Below are positions 1-10,488 of a stretch of 42,695 nucleotides of DNA, piece after piece. The number at the start of each line of letters is the position of its first letter. Position 1 is the stretch's first letter. Source of the stretch: Rhizobiaceae bacterium (lineage in GTDB: Bacteria > Pseudomonadota > Alphaproteobacteria > Rhizobiales > Rhizobiaceae); NCBI GenBank assembly GCA_905339215.1, contig CAJPFN010000091.1:1-42695 (forward strand), written 5' to 3'. The notes beneath the pieces were generated by a model, which did not search any database, was not told the origin of the DNA, and saw only the letters and a list, made by a program, of their open reading frames with translations. The position numbers were made by a program, and so were the translations under genes.

Positions 1-269
1 TGGCCAGCATGGTGATCCGCAACATTCCCGACGACGTGTTCGAACGCTTCAGGCAGCGCGCGAAGGCGGCCGGCAAGTCGGCTGAACAGTTGGCGCGCGA
101 GGCCATCGCCGAGAAGGCGGTGCCCGACCGGGCCGAAATCATCCGGCGCATCGACGAGATCCGCGCCGGCACGAAGCGCGTATCGGGTTTCGACATCATA
201 GAGGAAATTCGGCGGGATCGGGAGACGAACCTGGGTAAGGACGATCCGGAAACCGGCGATGATCGTTGA
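1..269 (+). CDS. FitA/VapB-like antitoxin, first base outside the window
   Basis: Likely the DNA-binding antitoxin of the toxin gene that follows. Its first half (VIRNIPDDVFERFRQRAK) has the short beta-strand, then helix, then helix pattern of ribbon-helix-helix antitoxins of the FitA type, which bind the operon promoter and block a PIN-domain nuclease. The window opens with TGGCCAGC directly before an in-frame ATG at 9. If the missing base is A, the protein starts ATG GCC AGC ATG, giving the usual FitA opening Met-Ala-Ser. The charged C-terminal tail (about residues 60-86) is the part that normally wraps the toxin. The stop codon lies 11 bases inside the toxin gene, as is typical of coupled pairs. 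The family call rests on pattern and context, and the exact subfamily is uncertain. Confidence 0.8.
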   Translation, partial: ASMVIRNIPDDVFERFRQRAKAAGKSAEQLAREAIAEKAVPDRAEIIRRIDEIRAGTKRVSGFDIIEEIRRDRETNLGKDDPETGDDR

Positions 270-663
270 CACCAGCGTCGCCAGCCACTGGTTCGTCGAT
301 ACCGAATTCACCGCGACCGCGGTTCCTTATCGCGATCGGAGCGACCTTTCGGCGCCGGAGTTTCTGGCGCTTGAAACCGCCAATGTCCTCTACAAACGGT
401 CGCGAAGAGGTGAGATCGAACCGCATCGATGCGCCGACAGCATTGACCTCCTGCGCGCGATCGTCACCAGCTGGATACCCGATGGTACGCTTATCCGGAC
501 GGCGGTGAACATCGCGGTTGAACGCCTGCATCCAGTCTACGATTGTCTCTATCTCGCCCTCGCGCTGGAACGCCGCGAGGCTCTCGTCACCGCCGACCGC
601 CGCCTTGCGGCGATGGCGCGCGGCCTTTCCATCGAAATCGAACTGATTGAGCCAACGTTTTGA
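259..663 (+). CDS. PIN-domain ribonuclease toxin (VapC/FitB type)
   Basis: A 134-residue PIN-domain protein, predicted to be a Mg-dependent endoribonuclease held inactive by the upstream antitoxin. The four expected acidic residues are visible: Asp4 in the opening MIVDTS, Glu39 in LALETAN, Asp95 in HPVYDCLYLALA and Asp113 in VTADRRL. The length is normal for the family and nothing is missing, so the toxin looks intact. The ATG at 259 overlaps the end of the antitoxin gene by 11 bases, implying translational coupling. Its TGA (661-663) overlaps the TTG start proposed for fghA, which is an unusual link between a toxin-antitoxin pair and a housekeeping detoxification gene. The target RNA cannot be read from the sequence. 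Confidence 0.85.
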   Translation: MIVDTSVASHWFVDTEFTATAVPYRDRSDLSAPEFLALETANVLYKRSRRGEIEPHRCADSIDLLRAIVTSWIPDGTLIRTAVNIAVERLHPVYDCLYLALALERREALVTADRRLAAMARGLSIEIELIEPTF

Positions 664-1496
664 AAACACTCTCTACTTCGAAATCCCACGGCGGCATCCA
701 GGGCGTCTATTCGCACGCCTCAGAGGCCTGCGCCTGCGACATGACCTTCGCCGTCTTCGTGCCGCCGCAGGCAGCGGACCGGCCCTGCCCCGTGCTCTGG
801 TACCTGTCGGGGCTGACCTGCACGCACCAGAATGTCATGGACAAGGGCGAGTATCGCCGGCTGGCGTCCGAGCTCGGCCTGATCGTGGTCTGCCCCGACA
901 CCAGTCCGCGCGGGCCGGACGTGCCCGACGAGAAGGACAACTGGCAGTTCGGCTGCGGCGCCGGCTTCTATGTCGACGCCACGCAGGAGCCCTATCTGCG
1001 GAACTACCGCATGTACTCCTACGTCAGCGAGGAGCTTCCGGCGCTCGTCGCGCGGGACTTTCCCGCCGACATGGCGCGGCAGGGCGTCTTCGGCCACTCG
1101 ATGGGCGGTCATGGCGCCCTCACCCTGGCGCTGAAGAACCCCGGCCGCTACCGTAGCTGCACGGCCTTCGCGCCGATCGTGCAACCGTCGACGGCCGGCT
1201 GGTCTCGGCCCGCCTTCGAAAAATACCTCGGCGCCGACGACGCGGCATGGCGCGCCTACGACGCCTGCGCCCTGGTCGAGGACGGCGGGCGCTTCCCGGA
1301 ATTCCTGGTCGACCAGGGCAGCGCCGACGGATTCCTCAACGAGGGGCTGCGCCCGTGGCTCTTCGCCGCCGCGTGCGAAAAGGCCGGCATCCCGCTGACG
1401 CTGCGCATGCAGGAAGGATACGACCACTCCTACTTCTTCATCTCGACCTTCATGGACGACCACCTGCGCTGGCACGCCGAAAGGCTTGCCTTCTGA
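660..1496 (+). CDS. fghA: S-formylglutathione hydrolase
   Basis: Hydrolyses S-formylglutathione to formate and glutathione, the second step of glutathione-dependent formaldehyde detoxification, in the cytoplasm. The 278-residue alpha/beta hydrolase carries the nucleophile elbow GHSMGG with Ser147, then Asp223 in DQGSADGFL and His256 in YDHSY, completing the triad. The early block CDMTFAVFVPPQA (residues 26-38) and the LSGLTC oxyanion region (about 49-54) are typical of the esterase D family. The start is TTG at 660: an in-frame TGA lies at 648-650, and the next ATG (codon 28) would remove conserved N-terminal sequence. TTG overlaps the toxin stop as TTGA. The Shine-Dalgarno match is weak. No glutathione-dependent formaldehyde dehydrogenase gene is in the window. 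Confidence 0.93.
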   Translation: MKTLSTSKSHGGIQGVYSHASEACACDMTFAVFVPPQAADRPCPVLWYLSGLTCTHQNVMDKGEYRRLASELGLIVVCPDTSPRGPDVPDEKDNWQFGCGAGFYVDATQEPYLRNYRMYSYVSEELPALVARDFPADMARQGVFGHSMGGHGALTLALKNPGRYRSCTAFAPIVQPSTAGWSRPAFEKYLGADDAAWRAYDACALVEDGGRFPEFLVDQGSADGFLNEGLRPWLFAAACEKAGIPLTLRMQEGYDHSYFFISTFMDDHLRWHAERLAF

Positions 1497-1512
1497 GCGG
1501 CGCCGGCCGGCG

Positions 1513-2487
1513 TCAGGCGATCTTGTCCATCAGCGGCGTCAGATCGGGATGGGTCAATGGAGCCTCGTTCTTGAGGAAGGCGAGCAGCGCGCGCTCGTTG
1601 TCGCGCAGCTTGCCGCCGCCGATGCGCTCCGCGAGCCAGCGCGCCTCCTGCGCCGAGACGCGCTCGGCGCGGCGGGCGGCGGCCTCGGCCCGCTTGTTGC
1701 GCTCTTCCCAGTCCTGCTCCAGATCCGTTTCGAGTTCGTAGGCGTCCATGATCGCCCCGACGCCGCCGGATACCATGCGCGTGAAGAATCCGCCGATGTC
1801 GACCGATGCGTTCTCGAAGAACGCGTCGCGGCGCAGCGCCTCTTCGCGCGGCGGCGGCGCGTAGCCAGACGCGCACAGCACGAAGTTGGCGATCGCCTTG
1901 ACGAAGAGGTCGTTCCACGCCGGGTGGTTCAGGTGCTCGTCGGTCGTATCGTTGATCTCGACCAGCGCTTCGGCCTCGGCGCGCGTCACGGCGGCATGGC
2001 CGTCGCCGCCGAAGGCGAACAGGATGCGCCGGACCAGTTCGACCTCGGCTTCGCCGATGGCGGCGGGTCGGTCTGCATCGCCGGCAACCGCCAGTGCCAC
2101 CTGCTTCAGGGCGAAGGCGGCCAGGTGTTCGGGCGAGCGCTGGGAGCGTTCGAGAACCCGTATGAGGAGCTCCAGTTCGCTGTCGCCGCGCACCAGCCCG
2201 TCACGGGCGATGTGCTCGACGAGCCAACGCGCATTGTCGTCGGAGACGTAGCCGGCCGGCTTTTCCTGATGGACGACGTAGTCGACCATCGCCTCGAGGA
2301 AGAAGGCGGACCATTCCGCACACTTCTCGGTCGTCGAGCCGTCCAGCGAAAACAGCGTATCGGCCTCGTGGCGAGACACAAGGCCGTCGCCGAAGGTGCA
2401 GCGCCTGAGCGCGAGCACGTCGTCCGCATCGATCCGCTTGCGTCGTGCGATCGCCGCTGCGGTGGCTTCCAGATTCGCCATGCTCAT
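1513..2487 (-). CDS. Unrecognised protein with internal A-B duplication
   Basis: Not assigned to a named family. The start is set at 2487 (MSMANLEA), with a GGGAG sequence 8 bases upstream; an ATG 45 bases further up is possible but adds an unlikely Arg-rich tail. The 324-residue product is acidic, soluble and without signal peptide or membrane segment. Two modules are repeated. Module A (about residues 25-72, LRRCTFGDGLVSRHEADTL...) resembles 150-204 (VRRILFAFGGDG..VTRAEAEAL...), both ending in an aromatic helix (AMVDYVV and AIANFVL). Module B (about 81-130, VSDDNARWLVEHI...) resembles 278-323 (VSAQEARWLAERI...). A linker rich in Glu/Arg/Ala (about 250-277) probably forms a long helix. It converges on fghA and diverges from the gcv leader. 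The helical modules look like interaction or scaffold domains; no catalytic motif was seen. Confidence 0.8.
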   Translation of the reverse strand: MSMANLEATAAAIARRKRIDADDVLALRRCTFGDGLVSRHEADTLFSLDGSTTEKCAEWSAFFLEAMVDYVVHQEKPAGYVSDDNARWLVEHIARDGLVRGDSELELLIRVLERSQRSPEHLAAFALKQVALAVAGDADRPAAIGEAEVELVRRILFAFGGDGHAAVTRAEAEALVEINDTTDEHLNHPAWNDLFVKAIANFVLCASGYAPPPREEALRRDAFFENASVDIGGFFTRMVSGGVGAIMDAYELETDLEQDWEERNKRAEAAARRAERVSAQEARWLAERIGGGKLRDNERALLAFLKNEAPLTHPDLTPLMDKIA

Positions 2488-2671
2488 TGCAGGTCTCCCG
2501 TCCCGCCGTCGCTCTCCCCGGGAGCGATCCACCGTTCATCATGGCAGGTTCGGCTTGAAAAAGCGGAAAGCGGCGTGGTTATCGAAGGATTTCGCGAATT
2601 CGGCGGCGGGTGGTGACAAAGCCTCCGTCATCGTCTAGCGTCCGAGTCGTCCGGAGCTTCGGCTCCACCTG

Positions 2672-2853
2672 TTTGCGGGAGAGAGCAGCGCTGCTGCCGC
2701 CGAAGGGGAAATCGCCCGAAATCTCTCAGGCAAAAGAACCGTTGACGGGAAAGACAACTCTGGAAAGTCGGGGCCGAAATCCCGCGCCGAAGGTGTAAGC
2801 GTCGCCGACAGAGTTCCGGCTGCGCGAGTCTCTCAGGCTTCAGACAGAGGGGC
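2672..2853 (+). promoter_or_regulatory. Tandem glycine riboswitch of the gcv operon
   Basis: Two consecutive glycine aptamers precede gcvT. Aptamer 1 spans roughly 2675-2768, with the core GCCGCCGAAGGGGAAA (2695-2710) and TCTCTCAGGCAAAAG (2722-2736). Aptamer 2 spans roughly 2770-2853, with GCGCCGAAGGTGTAAGC (2784-2800) and GTCTCTCAGGCTTCAGACAG (2828-2847). The paired CCGAAGG and CTCTCAGGC signatures occurring twice are diagnostic of this RNA class, which normally switches gcv expression on when glycine is abundant. A GGAGC-TTCG-GCTCC hairpin at 2653-2666, with a stable UUCG loop, sits just upstream. About 50 bases separate aptamer 2 from the gcvT start, room for a translational or short terminating expression platform. 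From 2488 to 2652 nothing else specific was seen; it should hold the promoters for both directions. Confidence 0.95.
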
Positions 2854-2903
2854 ACGGAGTGGTCGCATCCCGCGGCCCGCGCTGTGCTGTTCTGGAGAAG
2901 TCT

Positions 2904-4001
2904 ATGCCGGGCGACCTGAAACACCTCCCCCTCGAAGATAGTCACGTCGTCGCCAGTGCGCGTTTTGGCGCGTTCGCCGGCTGGCACATGCCGATCACCT
3001 ATCCGGCCGGCGTCATGAAGGAGCACCTTCATACGCGCGAACGCGCCGGTCTGTTCGACATCTCGCACATGAAACTGATCGAGGTCGACGGGCTGCAGGC
3101 GGCCGCATTCCTCGACCGCGCCTGCCCGCTCGATGCCGGCGCGCTGGCGGCCGGGCAGTCGAAGTACACCTTCCTGCTCGCCGAGGATGCCGGAATCCTC
3201 GACGACCTGATCGTCACCCGCCTTGGCGACACGCGATTCATGGTCGTCGCCAACGCCGGCAATGCCGACGCCGACATCGCCCATCTCGGCACGATCGCGA
3301 AAGACTTCGACGTCGCGGTGAAGCCGCTCGACCGCGTCTTCCTCGCACTGCAGGGACCGGACGCCTGGGCGGTCCTGTCGCGCGCCGGGATCGAGACCGG
3401 CGCGCTCACCTTCATGACGGGTATGGAGCCGAAGCCCGGCTGGTTCATGACGCGCTCGGGCTATACCGGCGAGGACGGCTTCGAGATCGGCCTTCCGGCC
3501 GCGGACGCCCGCGAACTGGTCAAAAAGCTGCTCGAGGACGACCGCGTCATGTGGATCGGGCTCGCCGCACGCGACAGCCTGCGGCTCGAGGCCGGGCTAT
3601 GCCTGCACGGCCAGGACATCACGCCGGAGACCGATCCGGCAAGCGCGGGGCTGATGTGGGCGATCCCCAAGCCGGTGCGCGCCGCCGGCGGCTTCGTCGG
3701 CGCCGGGGCACTCGCCGACATCGTCGCGCGCGGCCCTTCGAACAAACGCGTCGGGCTGAAGGCCGACGGCCGGCTGCCGGTTCGCGGCGGCACTGCGCTC
3801 ACCGACGAGGCCGGCAATCCCGCCGGGCGCATCACCTCGGGCGGTTTCGGCCCCTCCGCCGGCCACCCGGTCGCCATGGGCTACGTGCCCGTCACGCTCG
3901 CTGCCCCCGGCACCCGCCTTTACGCCGACGTGCGCGGCACCCGCGTTCCGCTCGACGTCCACCCCCTCCCCTTCACGCCGCATCGCTACCGCAAAGGATG
4001 A
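2904..4001 (+). CDS. gcvT: Glycine cleavage system T protein (aminomethyltransferase)
   Basis: Transfers the methylene group from the aminomethyl-lipoyl arm of GcvH to tetrahydrofolate, releasing ammonia. The 365-residue length equals the usual bacterial size. Recognisable segments are [16 protein letters not shown] near the N-terminus, [13 protein letters not shown], the folate-binding [15 protein letters not shown] block in the middle, and [20 protein letters not shown]. The C-terminal barrel ends in [15 protein letters not shown]. The ATG at 2904 is chosen because GGAGAAG lies 4 bases before it, while an upstream GTG at 2859 would start inside the region directly after the riboswitch. It is first in the gcvTHP operon, and its stop overlaps an upstream alternative ATG of gcvH (ATGA at 3998-4001). 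Confidence 0.97.
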   Translation: MPGDLKHLPLEDSHVVASARFGAFAGWHMPITYPAGVMKEHLHTRERAGLFDISHMKLIEVDGLQAAAFLDRACPLDAGALAAGQSKYTFLLAEDAGILDDLIVTRLGDTRFMVVANAGNADADIAHLGTIAKDFDVAVKPLDRVFLALQGPDAWAVLSRAGIETGALTFMTGMEPKPGWFMTRSGYTGEDGFEIGLPAADARELVKKLLEDDRVMWIGLAARDSLRLEAGLCLHGQDITPETDPASAGLMWAIPKPVRAAGGFVGAGALADIVARGPSNKRVGLKADGRLPVRGGTALTDEAGNPAGRITSGGFGPSAGHPVAMGYVPVTLAAPGTRLYADVRGTRVPLDVHPLPFTPHRYRKG

Positions 4002-4006
4002 ACCTG

Positions 4007-4375
4007 ATGGCCAGCACCTATTACACCGAAGACCACGAATGGATCCGCGTCGACGGCGGCGTCGCCACGGTCGGCATCACCGATTATGCCCAGGAGCAGC
4101 TCGGCGACCTGGTCTTTGTCGAACTCCCCGAGATCGGCCGTACGCTCGCCAAGGGCGACACGGCCGTCGTGGTGGAGAGCGTGAAGGCGGCGTCGGACGT
4201 CTACGCGCCGGTCGACGGCGAGATCGTCGAGGTCAATTCGGCCCTGTCGTCCAACCCGGCGCTGGTCAATTCGGCGGCGACCGGCGACGGCTGGTTGTGG
4301 AAGATGAAGCTCGCCGACGCAGGCCAGCTGTCCGGCCTGCTCGACGAGGCAGGCTACAAGGCCCTCGTCGGCTGA
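4007..4375 (+). CDS. gcvH: Glycine cleavage system H protein (lipoyl carrier)
   Basis: Lipoylated shuttle protein that carries the aminomethyl intermediate between GcvP, GcvT and the L protein. The 122-residue product has the single-hybrid lipoyl fold: [11 protein letters not shown] at the start, [20 protein letters not shown], and the lipoylation site [15 protein letters not shown] with Lys60. It is full length. Two in-frame ATGs exist, at 3998 (overlapping the gcvT stop) and at 4007. The sequence AAGGA at 3993-3997 is well placed for 4007 and too close for 3998, so [12 protein letters not shown] is taken as the N-terminus. gcvP follows after 20 bases, consistent with one transcript controlled by the riboswitch. 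Confidence 0.96.
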   Translation: MASTYYTEDHEWIRVDGGVATVGITDYAQEQLGDLVFVELPEIGRTLAKGDTAVVVESVKAASDVYAPVDGEIVEVNSALSSNPALVNSAATGDGWLWKMKLADAGQLSGLLDEAGYKALVG

Positions 4376-4395
4376 TCCCCTTTGCGGAGCAAATC

Positions 4396-7191
<2,796 letters not shown>

Positions 7192-7705
7192 CGCCGGACG
7201 CCGCTCCTCGCTCCCTCGCATGTGGGGGGGGGAGCGGAGCCGAGCGCAGCGAGGTCGGTTGAGGGGTTTTGGACAAAGCGCCGCGCCGAAAAAGACAAGC
7301 GCTGTCAGCACCTTGTCTCCCGCGCCGCATTCCTCGCAACACCGCTCTCTGTCCTGCCGGCCGTTTGTCTCTCGGAAAGCCAAGCAGTTGGCTTTCCGTT
7401 CGCTTTGCGGACCGCTCCCCCCGCAAGGGGGAGAATGGCGGCTTCGGCGTCGCGGCTTCCATGCCGGCGCTGGAGATTGGCGAAAGCCTGCATGCGGGCT
7501 GATCTCCCCCACACGGGGGGAGATCAACCGCCGCGCCTCGTTCGCCGCTGCCGCGCAGACAATGCGGGGACAAAACCGCGCCATCTCGCCGGCCCGAAGT
7601 GTAATTCCCCAACAAGATCAATCGCCGGACATCTTTCTTCGCCCCCGTCTGTCCCCCTCCCGCGAAGCTGGCCGTAGAATCGCCGTCGGCAAAGGAGGCG
7701 TGGAC
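7192..7705 (+). repeat. Hairpin-rich intergenic mosaic (rhizobial repeat type)
   Basis: No gene is supported in these 514 bases. From about 7200 to 7560 the sequence looks like the palindromic intergenic elements scattered through rhizobial genomes. It opens with a run of nine G and the phrase GAGCGGAGCCGAGCGCAGCG (7231-7250), then has three perfect stem-loops. GGAAAGCCAA/TTGGCTTTCC is at 7374-7397 (10 bp, loop 4). CTCCCCC/GGGGGAG is at 7415-7433 (7 bp, loop 5). TGATCTCCCCC/GGGGGAGATCA is at 7500-7526 (11 bp, loop 5). The hairpins could stop or stabilise the gcv transcript, though no T-run follows them. From about 7561 to 7705 only a good ribosome binding site (AAAGGAGG) for the next gene was seen. 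Naming it a known repeat family is inference, since copies elsewhere cannot be checked here. Confidence 0.6.
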
Positions 7706-8167
7706 ATGAACGGTGCCACGGACGGCGGAGTGCGGAACGAGCCGATGCTGCTGAGGATCGCGGCCCTGCTCGTCACGCTGTCGCTCGCGGCCGAGCGCGC
7801 CGCCGGCCGCTCGCTCCCCGTCCGCTTTCTCGTTCTCGCCATCCTGCGCCGGGCCGAATCCGTGGCGACGGCCTTCGCCGTCCGGGAGGTCGAGGCGCTC
7901 GGGGCGAGCGAAGACGACTTCCCCTGGCTCGACGACGCCCCGGAAAGCGGTTCGAGCCCGCTCGACGCCGCGTTTCTCGCCCTGCGTTTCCGCGCTCTCG
8001 CCGAAGTCCTCGAGCTCTGCTGCGCGGCCTGGCGTTACGACGACACGGCCGGAAACGGGGCCGACATCATTTCCGGCGACTGCGCGCCGCATCCGGCAAC
8101 GCGGTTCCCCATCCTGCTGCTGGTCTTCCCCGCCCGCCGCGGGTTGCCGGTCCACGACACGTCGTAG
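7706..8167 (+). CDS. Small hypothetical protein, rhizobial type
   Basis: A 153-residue protein of unknown role. The start is well supported by AAAGGAGG at 7691-7698 before ATG 7706, better than for most genes nearby. The sequence begins with a moderately hydrophobic Ala/Leu helix (LLRIAALLVTLSLAAERAAG, residues 15-34). A basic helix follows (RSLPVRFLVLAILRRAESVA), then an acidic stretch with DDFPWLDD, and a second Leu/Ala helix (LDAAFLALRFRALAEVLELCCAAW). It looks soluble or membrane-peripheral and helical; no catalytic motif was recognised. Similar short helical proteins beginning with a leucine-rich AERAAGRS segment are, as far as I recall, found in Mesorhizobium relatives, but this could not be searched. 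The gap from 8168 to 8460 holds nothing recognised beyond the site before the aldehyde dehydrogenase. Confidence 0.6.
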   Translation: MNGATDGGVRNEPMLLRIAALLVTLSLAAERAAGRSLPVRFLVLAILRRAESVATAFAVREVEALGASEDDFPWLDDAPESGSSPLDAAFLALRFRALAEVLELCCAAWRYDDTAGNGADIISGDCAPHPATRFPILLLVFPARRGLPVHDTS

Positions 8168-8460
8168 AGACCGACGAAACTCGCTCAAGTCCCGAATCCG
8201 CGAAACCGTCCTGCCCTCCAGGGCACGATCCTGCTTGTCCGCGAAAAAGCCCCGGCGCCGAAGCTGCCGATCCCCCTTCGAAGGTCGGGAAAACGCGCCA
8301 CGACGAGGCGCGCCACTTGAACGGCAAATCGCCGCGGGCACGTTGCTGCCGGGGCCTGCGCCACCCACCTTCCCTTTCGCCGCGCGACGCGGCACCATGC
8401 CGGCAACCGCCGCGCGAATGAAACCCGCACGTCGGCCCGCCCCCAGGATCGGAGAACCGC

Positions 8461-9867
8461 ATGACCATCGCCCAACCGGACCGAATCGCATCGGCCTTCG
8501 CCCTGCAGAAGGCGGGCGTGGAGAGGCGACGCCTGGAATTCGGCCTGAAGGAGCGGCTGGCCGCCCTCGCCTCGTTGCGCGCGACCGTGCAGAAGCGTCA
8601 GGATGAGATCGTCGCCGCGCTCGCCGCCGACTTCGGCAAGCCCGAGACGGAGGTGATCCTGACCGAGATCCTGCCGGTGCTGCAGGAGATCCGCCACACT
8701 TCGGCGCACCTGAAGGGGTGGATGAAGTCGCGTTCGGTATCGCCGACGCTGGCGACGTTGGGCACCGCCTCGCGCATCCGCCGCGAGCCGCGCGGGGTGT
8801 GCCTGATCATCTCGCCGTGGAACTACCCGTTCAACCTGGCGCTCGGCCCGCTGGTGTCGTGCCTTGCCGCCGGCAACAGCGCCATCCTGAAGCCGTCGGA
8901 GATGACGCCGGCCACCTCGACGCTGATCGCGAGCATCGTCGCCGAGGCGTTTCCGCCTGAGCTGGCGACGGTCGTGGAAGGCGCCAAGGAGGCCTCGACG
9001 GCGCTTCTCGCCCTGCCCTTCGATCATATCTTCTTCACCGGCAGCCCGGCGGTCGGCAGGATCGTCATGGAGGCAGCGGCGAAGCACCTGTCGTCGGTGA
9101 CCCTGGAGCTCGGTGGCAAGTCGCCGACCATCGTCGGCCCCGGCGCCGACCTGAAACGCGCCGCAGAATGGGTAACCTTCGGCAAGTTCGCCAATGCCGG
9201 GCAGACCTGCATCGCGCCCGACCATCTCTTCGTCCATGAGAGCGTCAGGGACGGCTTCCTCGCCGCGTTGCGCGCGCGCATCGCCAAGGCCTACGGCGAC
9301 GATCCGCTGGCGAGCCCGCATCTCGCCGGCATAGTCAACGATCACCATGCCGGTCGCCTCGGCCGTCTCCTCGACGACGCCACCGCCAACGGGGCAAGGA
9401 TCATCGATGGCGGGCATCGCAACGGCACGCGCATGGCGCCGACGCTGATGGAGGCGGTGACGCCCGACATGGAGATCGACCGCGAGGAAATCTTCGGCCC
9501 GGTCCTGCCGGTCATCGCCTATTCCGACATCGACGACGTGATCGCCCGCATCAACGGCCGGCCGAAGCCGCTGGCGCTCTACGTCTTCGACCGTGACCGC
9601 GCCTTCGCCGAAAGGATCATTGCCGCGACGTCGTCGGGCGGCGTTGGCGTCAACCTCACCGTGATGCACTACACGCATCCCGGCCTGCCCTTTGGCGGCG
9701 TCAACAATTCGGGCATCGGCGCCGCCCACGGCGAGCACGGCTTCCTGACCTTCAGCCACGAACGGGCGATCATGGAGAACCGCTTTTCCTCGCTGCCGAT
9801 GCTGTTCCCGCCCTACACCGCTGGGGTGAAAAGGCTGGCGGGCATGGCGAAGAAGCTGCTGGGATAA
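8461..9867 (+). CDS. Aldehyde dehydrogenase, ALDH3/coniferyl aldehyde type
   Basis: NAD(P)-dependent oxidation of an aldehyde to its acid. The 468-residue length and the absence of a long N-terminal extension fit the ALDH3-like group, which includes fatty aldehyde and coniferyl aldehyde dehydrogenases. Visible landmarks are ISPWNYPFNLALGPL with the cofactor-binding Trp-Asn, KPSEMTP, HIFFTGSPAVGRIVM, the general base Glu216 in LELGGKSP and the nucleophile Cys250 in NAGQTCIAPD. EEIFGPVLPV and NNSGIGAAHG complete the C-terminal signatures. GGATCGGAG lies a few bases before the ATG at 8461. It stands alone, converging on the Tad operon. Substrate preference is not decided by the sequence; coniferyl aldehyde is one possibility, medium-chain aldehydes another. 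Confidence 0.9.
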   Translation: MTIAQPDRIASAFALQKAGVERRRLEFGLKERLAALASLRATVQKRQDEIVAALAADFGKPETEVILTEILPVLQEIRHTSAHLKGWMKSRSVSPTLATLGTASRIRREPRGVCLIISPWNYPFNLALGPLVSCLAAGNSAILKPSEMTPATSTLIASIVAEAFPPELATVVEGAKEASTALLALPFDHIFFTGSPAVGRIVMEAAAKHLSSVTLELGGKSPTIVGPGADLKRAAEWVTFGKFANAGQTCIAPDHLFVHESVRDGFLAALRARIAKAYGDDPLASPHLAGIVNDHHAGRLGRLLDDATANGARIIDGGHRNGTRMAPTLMEAVTPDMEIDREEIFGPVLPVIAYSDIDDVIARINGRPKPLALYVFDRDRAFAERIIAATSSGGVGVNLTVMHYTHPGLPFGGVNNSGIGAAHGEHGFLTFSHERAIMENRFSSLPMLFPPYTAGVKRLAGMAKKLLG

Positions 9868-9900
9868 AAAAGGGTTGGCGGGGGCGTCTGCCCGGCCCTA
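9866..9900 (-). terminator. Probable terminator of the Tad operon
   Basis: On the minus strand an imperfect G+C-rich hairpin (core GGGC-AGAC-GCCC, outer AGGG/CCCT) begins at the tadD stop codon and is followed by six T. This is the usual layout of an intrinsic terminator. The A-run on the plus strand overlaps the end of the aldehyde dehydrogenase gene (TAA at 9865-9867), so the element sits in the convergent gap. The stem is interrupted, so strength is uncertain. Confidence 0.5.
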
Positions 9901-10368
9901 CCCCTTCGCCACCAGCTTCAGGTTGGCGTCCACCAGGGTCGTGTCGGCCATGCCGCGACGGGCCTCGTCGAGGAGCTTGCGGGCCTTCTTCTTGTTGCCG
10001 CGCAGGTACTGCGAATAGCCCATGTTGTTGACGATCTGCGGCTTGCGGCCCGCCACCTTGAGCAGCTGCTCGTAGGCGCGATCGGCGAAATCGAAACGGC
10101 CGAGCTGGTCGTAGGCGGCGGCGAGCCCCATCCATGCCTCGGCGCTGTTGGCGTTGAGCTCGATCGCCTTGCGGAAGTGCTGCTCGGCGAGGCCGTAGTT
10201 CGCCTGGCGGAATTGCGCCTTGCCGGACGCGAGATCCGCCTCGCCCGGTATCGCGGGCTGGGCGGCGATCGCCGTCGTCTCGGTCGTGTCGATGCCGGCC
10301 GTCGTGCACCCGGAAAGACCGACAGAAAATAGCAGCGCCGTGCCCGCGGCGATCCTGATGACCGTCAT
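9898..10368 (-). CDS. tadD: TPR lipoprotein TadD of the Tad pilus system
   Basis: Predicted outer-membrane lipoprotein needed for secretin assembly or localisation in Tad pilus machines. The chosen start at 10368 (MTVIRIAAGTALL) gives a signal peptide ending in the lipobox LSGC with Cys21. An ATG 24 bases upstream is possible. After a short linker there are about three tetratricopeptide-like helices pairs, for example YGLAEQHFRKAIELNANSAE, AYDQLGRFDFADRAYEQLLK and NNMGYSQYLRGNKKKARKLL. The length of 156 residues is short for TadD, which often exceeds 200 residues, but the signature order is complete. It is the last gene of the operon, 120 bases after tadC, so it may have its own ribosome site or promoter. 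Confidence 0.85.
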   Translation of the reverse strand: MTVIRIAAGTALLFSVGLSGCTTAGIDTTETTAIAAQPAIPGEADLASGKAQFRQANYGLAEQHFRKAIELNANSAEAWMGLAAAYDQLGRFDFADRAYEQLLKVAGRKPQIVNNMGYSQYLRGNKKKARKLLDEARRGMADTTLVDANLKLVAKG

Positions 10369-10488
10369 TGCCCCTACCCCAAAACCCCGCAAAATGCGGC
10401 ATTATCAGAAGCCTAGCACGGAGCCTCTTAAGCTTCGGGTGAGGGCGCGGCGCGGAATTGATTCAAATGCGGGAGAACGGCGCCGCAC

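Noticed and set aside
1501-1512. 12-bp palindrome CGCCGGCCGGCG between converging fghA and the duplicated-protein gene
   Set aside because: Has no loop or T-run, and such G+C palindromes are common by chance in this composition; too weak to call a terminator.
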